A DNA stretch of 64,000 nucleotides from positions 62,001 to 126,000 of the forward strand of contig NZ_JAAFKG010000011.1 of NCBI RefSeq assembly GCF_013299185.1, in the 5' to 3' direction. The position numbers and the translations under genes are program-made. The notes below the pieces were generated by a model that was given only the letters and a program-made list of their open reading frames with translations, had not been told where the DNA came from and did no database searches. The stretch's first letter is position 1, and every line of letters starts with the position of its first letter. The stretch comes from Microcoleus sp. bin48.metabat.b7b8b9.023 (GTDB lineage Bacteria > Cyanobacteriota > Cyanobacteriia > Cyanobacteriales > Microcoleaceae). This document shows, piece by piece, positions 26,452 to 34,900 of this stretch.

Positions 26452-27747
26452 ATGCCTTATTTAACAGCAGCAAACGACATCAAAGCACTCATCGCTAAAT
26501 TTTCGCAATCTAAAATCCTGTGGGTTGACACAGAAATAGCAGACTATAAATCGAACCCCAGATTATCTCTAATTCAAGTGTTAGCAGACTCCACCGATTC
26601 GACAGGAGATGCCACCTTTCTACTAGATGTCTTAGATCAACCTGAATTGGCAAAAGACTTCATCAACCAAATCATGGTAAATCCAAATATTGAAAAAGTC
26701 TTCCACAGCGCCAGCTATGACATCAGATTTTTGGGTAATGACGACGCCAAAAATGTCACTTGTACATTAAAAATGTCGAGACAGATTCCAGCTTATATCC
26801 TCCCCTTACCCAACCGACAACTCAAAACCTTAATCGAAACACTTTGCGGCATTACTTATGTAGATAAAACAGAACAAAGCGGCGATTGGGCAAAGCGTCC
26901 CCTGACTGAGAAGCAGCTAGAATATGCCAAGATGGACGCGGTTTATTTAGCTAAAGTGCACAGCCGCTTGCTAGAAATCCTTGCCCAATCTTACCCCGAA
27001 CCCGCAACGGAAAACTTGATATCCTTGGGGAAAAAATATCAGCAAATAGAATCTCAGTGGAAGCCACTAGATGCAGAAATCGCTGAAGTGAAAGAACGAT
27101 TTAAAGCAGGAATGATGGCGCAAAAGCTCAAAGATAGCTCTTGTTTTCAGCTTTCCAGTTCGATAACGATGAAAGTTAATTTTATGACGCTGGCGAGACT
27201 GACACAAACTCAGCAAATTGATTTAAATTTTCCGGTGACGCTGACAAAAGAAATTCAAAAACAGTTAGGACAACTCATCACTCACCCATCTTTGCAAGTT
27301 GAGGATATTGCTAGTTGGCGGTTGAATTCTAATGTACAGCAGCGGCGAAAATCTCCTACTAAGAAAATTGCGCCGGAACCCGAGAGTGAGGATTTAACAG
27401 CATTGGGGAAAAGATATCAAGAAATTTTCCCTGAATGGAAGTTGCTGGATTCGGAAGTTGAGCATCTGAAAGAACGGATTAAAAAAGCAATGTTGGTGCA
27501 AAATAAGAGCAATACTCCTGATTTTAAGTTATCTAGTTCTTCGATTTTGAAGGTAGATTTTGCTAGCTTGGCTAAACTTGTGCAATCTGCGGGAATTGAA
27601 TTAGATTTTATGGTGACGCTGACTCAATACATTCAAAAGCAGTTGGGGGATGCGATTAACACAATTGATGTGCAGATTGAGTATATTACCAGTTGGCGGA
27701 TGACGGCCAAGACTGTGGAAGATGAAGATGAGGAAATCCCGTTTTAA
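26452..27747 (+). CDS. RNase D-like 3'-5' exonuclease with two C-terminal repeats
   Basis: A 431-residue protein. Residues 1-175 are a DEDD-family exonuclease domain: motif I VDTEIADY, motif II FHSASYDIRFL and motif III YAKMDAVYL, which position the metal-binding acids. The C-terminal half has two copies of a unit of about 100 residues, each starting LGK(K/R)YQ and containing a coiled helix (AEVKERFKAGM; EHLKERIKKAM). They replace the usual HRDC domains. RNase D-type enzymes trim RNA 3' ends. The duplicated module is probably for RNA or partner binding; that is inference. Confidence 0.8.
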   Translation: MPYLTAANDIKALIAKFSQSKILWVDTEIADYKSNPRLSLIQVLADSTDSTGDATFLLDVLDQPELAKDFINQIMVNPNIEKVFHSASYDIRFLGNDDAKNVTCTLKMSRQIPAYILPLPNRQLKTLIETLCGITYVDKTEQSGDWAKRPLTEKQLEYAKMDAVYLAKVHSRLLEILAQSYPEPATENLISLGKKYQQIESQWKPLDAEIAEVKERFKAGMMAQKLKDSSCFQLSSSITMKVNFMTLARLTQTQQIDLNFPVTLTKEIQKQLGQLITHPSLQVEDIASWRLNSNVQQRRKSPTKKIAPEPESEDLTALGKRYQEIFPEWKLLDSEVEHLKERIKKAMLVQNKSNTPDFKLSSSSILKVDFASLAKLVQSAGIELDFMVTLTQYIQKQLGDAINTIDVQIEYITSWRMTAKTVEDEDEEIPF

Positions 27748-27759
27748 GCAATATCTTGG

Positions 27760-27987
27760 GTATGTAGTTGCGCTTCAGCGCTCTTTGGTATGTAGTTGCG
27801 CTTCAGCGCTCTTTATCTTATAAAAGAGCGCTTATCTAAGGTATGTAGTTGCGCTTCAGCGCTCTTTGGTATGTAGTTGCGCTTCAGCGCCCTTTATCTT
27901 ATGAAACAGCGCTTATCTGAGGTATGTAGTTGCGCTTCAGCGCTCTTTCATAGATCCTCGAAGAGCGCTTAAGCGCAACAACGTACC
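27760..27987. repeat. Five-unit repeat array (GTAGTTGCGCTTCAGCGCTC)
   Basis: Five forward copies of GGTATGTAGTTGCGCTTCAG followed by CGCTCTTT, with inverted remnants (AGAGCGCTTATCTAAGG, GCGCTTAAGCGCAACAACGT). It is related to repeat C through the terminal ACGTACC. It fills the space between the convergent exonuclease and vWA genes. Confidence 0.8.
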
Positions 27988-27994
27988 TTTTTTG

Positions 27995-30526
27995 CTACTT
28001 TCCTACGGTGAAATACTCATTTTTAGCGTACACGCTGATAATGCAATCGCCGACTTCAAAAAACATCCCTTCTTGCTCATCTTTAGAGAATTGCAAGTTG
28101 CTGTATTTAGCACCCATTTCATCAGCAGTTGTCGCCTTGGCCTCCATTTCATCGGGAATAAGTCCGGTTGAACCGATGTAGAAAACTAGCGGCGAAACTT
28201 TCTCGCTGTACACTTTTTCGGCGTAGGTTTCCAGTTGCTCGTTTGCACTAGCTAAAGCAGCGACAAATTCGTCTCGCTTGACATCTTCTTCGTGCCATTT
28301 TGCTTGCAGCAGCCTCAGCAAACTGTCTGCACCAACTTTTTCTAAGGTAGCGCTCACAATTCCGTTATTTTCCAACCCCAAAAAGTCATCGAAAATTTGT
28401 TTCATTAAGTCGTCAACTTTGGTGATTTTGGTGCGGGATGAAACTGTTTTGTGCCCGAAGACGACAGGCTCATCTAAGGTAATGTCAAATGTCGGTTTTG
28501 CCAGCTTTTCCCCAGTATTTTTGTGGTAAACTTCGTACAGGCGATCGAGAAATTTGTTGGCCGAGTGCAATTTGCCGAAGTTGAGGATGTTTTTGCTGCC
28601 GATGTCGATTTTGTAGCTGACTCGCGAATCTACTGAACCGTTTGCGATCGCACTTTTCAACTCTGTGTACTCCGTCGTCGTCGGAAAGTTGAGGTAAAGG
28701 CTTTTCGACAGATAGTGCTGTTTCAACTCTTCCAACTGTTGAGCCGTATAACTCTCGGATGCTTCCTTCAAATGAGCCGAGAGAATGCTGGAGAGAATTT
28801 TAATGTTGGCGAGTTCCTCAAACACTCCGTCAAGGCTGCCGTAACGTCCGTCAAAAGGCACTAGCGGCAAACTCTCTAAGTTAAGATCGTACTCCGAATG
28901 GAAGTCAAAATCTCCCGCAGGCGAGCCGTCTTGCTCGATGACACCGCATTTTTTGAGCAAATCAAACACTGCTTGGCTGCTGATTTTGGTTCGCAGCGAC
29001 TTGATATTAACTTCGCCGTCGCTGACAATGGTATAATTGTTGAAAGTATTGAGGTCTGTCACCAGAATTCCTGCCACTTCTGCGATCGCACTTCCATCCT
29101 CAACTTTTACCAGTTTAACTTTCCTGGTAATCAGCATATTGATGGTAGCGGTATTTTGATTGATCGCAAATGAACCCATCCGCACGTATTCGCCACCATC
29201 TAAGAATTCTGTTTTCAGCCAAGGCTTGACAAGGTTGCCGTTTTCGTCTCGCTTTCCTTCAACTCGCTTCAAACCTTTGCGTTGATAGTTTTTTTGCAAG
29301 TGTTTTAAGTTGATGATGATGCTGTTGCTGTTTTCCTCTAATATCTCGATCAACTCCAGCAGGGAAATTTTATCGCTGACTTTTACCCGATCGCCAATTT
29401 CATGATTTTGCAACACATCAGGCGCAAACACAGCTTGTTCCAAATCCTCCGTAAACTCGGCTATTTGAGCATTTGTCAAAGCTTTAGCGTGTTTTTCCGT
29501 CAAAGTAGCATCGAAGGTGCTCGCCAGCGCATACTTCGCCGTATTCAAATTGCCGTCAGCGAGGTTAGCTTTCGCAAAAGCAAACACCGACTCATCAGTT
29601 TGAGCAACCGGAACTTCTAATTTGTCATACTCATCTTTGGTGACTTGCTGATACTTGTAAAACAGTCCCGCATCGTCTGCTTTCAGCCCGCAGATTTTCA
29701 GCGTACTCGATGAACCGCTGATTTTCTTGCCGCTTTTGGAAACAAAAACTTGATAATCGTATTCCTTGATTAACGGTTCTTCCAGCGGCGGCGCCACCGA
29801 ATCACCTAACAGTTTAGTGCTGTCGTACAGAGCATCATAAACCATTTTAACTTCGCCAGCGCGGATGCAATTTCCCGATAAAGTGTTGGCGATTTTCGAG
29901 AGCAGTTTGAAGTCAGCAGAAGCATAGGATATCGTGTTGGCAAACACATCCATGTCCTTAAGTTCGTCACAAATTTCCGCTAGTTTTGCTGCTTCGGCAT
30001 TAGGACTTGGGTCATTTGCGTAACCGTCTGTGTGCAAGTTAATTGCTGTCACTTCTCCCGCTTTTACGAGAGATTTAGCAAGCTGCATCGACTGGGATAT
30101 GCAGGTACAGCCAGCGGTTTGGATATTTTTAATTTGTTTGATGTATTGAGAGTCAATCTTCGTCACTTCTTGAATGGAAATTCGCTGAAAGTGACTAATT
30201 ACGTCTCCGTGGTCAGCGTAGGAAATGAGGCTGACAATTAGTTGGTAATTGTTGTATTCGTCTAAAGTCAAAAGCTTGACTAGGGTCTCTTTCAGCGGTT
30301 TTAAGTCATAATACATCGAGCCGGAGCGATCGATAATGATGATGCTGTGGGCAACGGATTTTTCGGGGATATCGCCTGGTGTTCTTTCGAGATTGAGGCG
30401 ATCGACTAAATAGAATGCCTTTTCATTTCCGGCAAAATTATAGAGGGTAAATTTGGTGCGATTATTCGAGGCTGCTTGGCTGCTGGAACTTTTGACCTGA
30501 GATGATTGTTTTGCTTGCCGTGCCAT
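27995..30526 (-). CDS. Large vWA-domain protein
   Basis: About 843 residues. Residues 60-250 form a von Willebrand A domain with an intact MIDAS (DRSGSM, then the Thr of TAGCTC and the Asp of NLHTDGYA). The remaining 600 residues show no domain I can name: a helical region (TEKHAKALTNAQIAEFTEDL), beta-rich segments and no transmembrane helix. It lacks an adjacent MoxR ATPase or other vWA partner genes. Metal-dependent protein binding is the likely activity. ATG 30526 (MARQAKQSS) is preferred; 21 upstream codons are basic and weakly supported. Confidence 0.7.
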   Translation of the reverse strand: MARQAKQSSQVKSSSSQAASNNRTKFTLYNFAGNEKAFYLVDRLNLERTPGDIPEKSVAHSIIIIDRSGSMYYDLKPLKETLVKLLTLDEYNNYQLIVSLISYADHGDVISHFQRISIQEVTKIDSQYIKQIKNIQTAGCTCISQSMQLAKSLVKAGEVTAINLHTDGYANDPSPNAEAAKLAEICDELKDMDVFANTISYASADFKLLSKIANTLSGNCIRAGEVKMVYDALYDSTKLLGDSVAPPLEEPLIKEYDYQVFVSKSGKKISGSSSTLKICGLKADDAGLFYKYQQVTKDEYDKLEVPVAQTDESVFAFAKANLADGNLNTAKYALASTFDATLTEKHAKALTNAQIAEFTEDLEQAVFAPDVLQNHEIGDRVKVSDKISLLELIEILEENSNSIIINLKHLQKNYQRKGLKRVEGKRDENGNLVKPWLKTEFLDGGEYVRMGSFAINQNTATINMLITRKVKLVKVEDGSAIAEVAGILVTDLNTFNNYTIVSDGEVNIKSLRTKISSQAVFDLLKKCGVIEQDGSPAGDFDFHSEYDLNLESLPLVPFDGRYGSLDGVFEELANIKILSSILSAHLKEASESYTAQQLEELKQHYLSKSLYLNFPTTTEYTELKSAIANGSVDSRVSYKIDIGSKNILNFGKLHSANKFLDRLYEVYHKNTGEKLAKPTFDITLDEPVVFGHKTVSSRTKITKVDDLMKQIFDDFLGLENNGIVSATLEKVGADSLLRLLQAKWHEEDVKRDEFVAALASANEQLETYAEKVYSEKVSPLVFYIGSTGLIPDEMEAKATTADEMGAKYSNLQFSKDEQEGMFFEVGDCIISVYAKNEYFTVGK

Positions 30527-30831
30527 ACTTTTCACTCGTGTTGATTTATTCCTCAACACTATCTTGACACGCCCTTTTGTCGGTGTCAAGGCCTGTTGAG
30601 GAAAATTATCGTTATTGTAGGGAGAGGTACGTTGTTGGGCTTTAGCCCTCTTTATCTATAAGTCTAAAGGAGGCTAAAGCCCAACAACGTACCTTAGTTA
30701 CTGTAGGGTGCGTCAGGGGCGATTTTTTTGAGCAGTCATCATATTCTGTTGCTGACGCACCCTACAGATTTAGTATTCGTAAAAACTCGGTTTATGACCG
30801 CGCGTGCAAGTCCTAAAATATTTAATCAATA
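30527..30831. repeat. Intergenic region with repeat C and a GGGTGCGTCAG palindrome
   Basis: Repeat C hairpin at 30626-30693 (GGTACGTTGTTGGGCTTTAG and complement). It is followed by the inverted pair TGTAGGGTGCGTCAG and CTGACGCACCCTACA (30703-30770), which is also present at 12865. No gene is seen. Confidence 0.7.
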
Positions 30832-31818
30832 ATGCTAAATTTAGCAAATCCGCTGCTCAAACTCTATCTAAATTTAATCGGATGGGTAGCGTTTGGATTC
30901 ATTCTCGGCCGCCTGCTACCGAGAAGCTATTCTACATATTTAGCCAAGTTTCTGTTCTTTTTTGGCACACCGCTGAGCATTGTTACTTTTATCCGCCACG
31001 CCAATTTTTCTGGCCCTATTTTGCTGGCGCCGCTGATAGCTTGCGCGGCAATTCTAGCGGGTGGCAGACTTGCTTGGATTGTGATAAATTTCGGCTGGGG
31101 CGAGGAACGTCTCAAGACTATTAATCCAGGCAAAAATACCTCGGAAGCCAAAACCGCCTGGAGTTTGCCGACTCAAGGCAGTTTTTTATTAGCGGCGATG
31201 TTTGGTAATACGGGTTTTTTAGGAATTCCCATCACCTTGTCTTTGTTGGGCCCGGAACACTTTGCTTGGGGGTTGTTTTACGACTTGCTGGGTACTGGTA
31301 CGGCAATCAATTTACTCGGAATTGCGATCGCCTCTGGCTGCGGTAACAGCAATCTACACCAGCATTGGTTAAGTCCCCTGCGAGCAATTTTGCAGAATCC
31401 GGCACTGTGGGCTCTGGGTATGGGATTTGTTTCGCGCAGCTTGCCACTGCCGACATTAATCGAAGGATTGTTAACAACAGGTGCTTGGGCTGTAATTAGT
31501 TTATCTTTGATTACGATCGGGATGCAGTTGAGCAAGTTGAATTCTTTGCACAATCTCAAACAAGTTTTGAGTTGTCTGTCAATTAAAATGCTGTTAATTC
31601 CCTTGGTATTTGGCGCGGGTTTAACGTTTGTTGGCATTACGGGCGCGCCGCGGCTTTCGCTGGTGCTGCAAATGGCAATGCCTCCGGCTTTTGGTACTAC
31701 TTTGCTGGCTGAAGTTTTTAATCTCGATCGCGAATTGACCGTAACTGCGATCGGTATTGGCTGCGTTACTTTATTATTCACGATTCCAATCTGGATGCTG
31801 CTATTTAGTTTTTCATGA
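30832..31818 (+). CDS. AEC family transporter
   Basis: A 328-residue integral membrane protein with about ten hydrophobic helices in the auxin-efflux-carrier/bile-acid-transporter fold. Characteristic stretches are the N-terminal LNLIGWVAFGFILGR, MFGNTGFLGIPI in helix 4 and MPPAFGTTLLAEVFNLD in the C-terminal half. Bacterial members carry organic acids such as malate; the substrate is not evident. The start is ATG 30832. Confidence 0.85.
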   Translation: MLNLANPLLKLYLNLIGWVAFGFILGRLLPRSYSTYLAKFLFFFGTPLSIVTFIRHANFSGPILLAPLIACAAILAGGRLAWIVINFGWGEERLKTINPGKNTSEAKTAWSLPTQGSFLLAAMFGNTGFLGIPITLSLLGPEHFAWGLFYDLLGTGTAINLLGIAIASGCGNSNLHQHWLSPLRAILQNPALWALGMGFVSRSLPLPTLIEGLLTTGAWAVISLSLITIGMQLSKLNSLHNLKQVLSCLSIKMLLIPLVFGAGLTFVGITGAPRLSLVLQMAMPPAFGTTLLAEVFNLDRELTVTAIGIGCVTLLFTIPIWMLLFSFS

Positions 31819-31984
31819 AAATAGAATCTGATTAGTTTAAGAAGGGGGTTATTTTAGTGACATGAATCACAACCATTGAGCGATCTATGTCATGTTCATT
31901 TTACTTAACAATCACTGGAGTTGGAAATTCAATTTTCTTCTGTTAAGCTACAAATAGCCCACAGATGAGGCGAATAATAAAAGT

Positions 31985-34900
31985 ATGACAACTCAAAATT
32001 TTACATTGACAGGTTATGAAATTGTCGATCGCATTTACTCAGGAACTCGCACCCTAGTTTATCGAGGTTTCCGTACTAGCGACAAACAGCCAGTAGCCAT
32101 CAAAGTCCTGCGGAGCGAGTATCCCAGTTTTAGCGAACTCGTGCAATTTCGCAATCAATATACCATTGCCAAAAACCTCAATTTACCCGGAATCATCGAA
32201 ACATACAGCTTAGAAACTTACCAAAACAGCTATGCGCTGGTAATGGAAGACTTCGGGGGAATCTCTCTGAAGGAATGGAGGGAACAAGCGGAAACTGCGC
32301 CGAATTTGAGGGATTTTCTGCAAATGGCGATCGACATCAGCGGTACATTAGATATACTCTGCCGCCACCGCATCATTCACAAAGACATTAAACCCGCCAA
32401 TATTTTAATTAATCCAGAAACAAAACAAGTCAAACTAATTGACTTTAGCATCGCATCTTTGCTGCCGAGGGAAACTCAAACTCTGATGAATCCTAACGTG
32501 CTCGAAGGGACACTCTGTTATTTGTCTCCGGAACAAACCGGCAGGATGAATCGCGGCATTGACTATCGAACTGATTTCTATTCTTTGGGCGTGACTTTCT
32601 ATGAATTGCTGGCGGGAGAATTGCCGTTTCAGTCCAACGATCCGATGGAATTGGTACACTCTCATATTGCCAAGCAACCGCCATCACTACATTCTATGAA
32701 GCCGGAAATCCCGCAGGTACTTTCCCAGATTGTCAGCAAATTGATGGCAAAAAATGCTGAAGACCGCTATCAGAGCGCTTTGGGGCTGAAATTTGATTTA
32801 GAATTTTGTTTGCGTCAACTAGAAGAAAGTGGTCAAATTGGAATTTTTGCAGTAGCCCAGAGGGATTTGTGCGATCGCTTCATCATACCAGAAAAGCTCT
32901 ACGGGAGAGAAACCGAAGTAAAAACCCTACTCGAAGCCTTTGAGCGCGTTGCATCCCCCCTTACCAAGGGGGGACAGAGGGGGGTCGAAATGATGTTAGT
33001 AGCTGGTTTTTCAGGGATTGGGAAAACAGTTGTAGTTAACGAAGTCCACAAACCAATTGTGCGGCAACGGGGTTATTTCATCAAAGGCAAATTCGACCAA
33101 TTTAACCGCAATATTCCGTTTTCAGCTTTTGTGCAAGCCTTTCGAGATTTAATGGGACAATTGCTCAGCGAAAGTGACGAAAAGTTAGAAAAATGGCAAA
33201 CTCAAATATTGCAAGCACTGGGCGATAACGGGCAAGTTATCATTGAAGTAATTCCCGAACTAGAAACAATTATTGGTCAACAACCACCTGCGACCGAACT
33301 TTCAGGAACTGCGGCACAGAATAGGTTTAATTTGGTGTTCCAAAACTTTATTCGAGTATTTACCGCCAAAGAACATCCCCTGGTGATGTTTTTGGATGAC
33401 TTGCAGTGGGCAGATTCCGCCTCGCTACAGTTAATGCAACTGCTGATGTCCGAGTCAAAAACCAACTATTTATTAGTAATTGGTGCTTACCGAGATAATG
33501 AAGTATTTGCAGCACATCCCTTGATGCTGACACTGAATGCAGTAGTCAAAACAGGGGCAACTGTGAATACTATTACTCTGGAACCGTTGAGTTCAAAAAG
33601 TCTCAATAATTTAATTGCTGACACCCTCAATTGTACTCCAGATTTGGCAACACCATTGACTGATTTGGTGGCGCAAAAAACCCAGGGAAATCCATTTTTT
33701 GCTACGCAGTTTCTCAAAGCACTGCATCAGGATGGGCTGATTAGTTTTACCCCCGTAGCCCCCCCTGATCGAGGGGGGAGCTACGGGGGGTGGCAGTGCG
33801 ATATCGCTCGAGTGCGGGAGGCGGCGCTGACGGATGATGTGGTGGAGTTTATGGCGTTGCAATTGCAGAAACTGCCTGCAATAACTCAGGATATTTTGAA
33901 GTTAGCAGCTTGTATTGGGAATCAGTTTGATTTAAATACATTGGCGATTGTCTCTGCTGGGTCACAAACGGAAGTGGCAACATCTCTATGGAAAGCTTTG
34001 CAGTCAGGGTTGATTCTGCCACAAAGTGAAGTTTATAAGTTTTATGTGGGAGAGTCAATTCACGACAAGGAGCAAGATGCACAGATTGTTAATTATAAAT
34101 TCCTCCACGATCGCGTCCAACAAGCTGCTTACTCTCTGATTGCTGAAGACCAAAAACAGTCAACCCATCTGAAAATTGGATTCTTGCTTTTGCAAAGTAT
34201 AACAGAAACAGAAAGGGAGTTGAATATTTTTAATATTGTCAACCAATTAAATCTAGGAATAGATGCGCTAGCTGCGGAAAGCTTCACTAAAGCAAAGCAA
34301 GTAACAAAAGATGAGTTAGCTGAATTGAATTTAATTGCTGGACGCAAGGCTAAAGCTTCTGCTGCCTATGAAGCTGCACTCAGATACTCAAATACTGCTC
34401 TAACACTGCTGACGGAAAATAGTTGGGAAGACCAGTATGAATTTAGTCTGGCTTTACATCTAGAGACAATCGAATTAGAGTATCTAAACGCAAATTTTGC
34501 TCGCTCTGCTGAACTAGCAGAGTTAACTCTACAACATACAAAAACAGTTTTGGATAAGGTAGCAGTCCATCAACTAAAAATTCAGTTTCATATTGCTCAA
34601 AACAATATGCTAAAAGCAATAGAAACTGGCTTAAAAGCGTTAGATATTTTGGGATTTTCTCTATCGCTTTCTTCAGATATCGATCTTGCTAATATAGAAA
34701 TACCTAGTCTTGATTCTGTTAATTCTCTTCAGGCAATGACGGATCCTTTTGAGTTAGCTAAGGTACAAATCCTAGCGAGCCTGATCAGTCCTGCTTACTT
34801 CGCGCAACCGGATCTTTTTCCTAAAGTGACCTTGGCTGTCATTCAAGCCTCTTTTGAGTATGGGTATTCAGCCTTATCTGCTGTTGGATATGGCTTTGGA

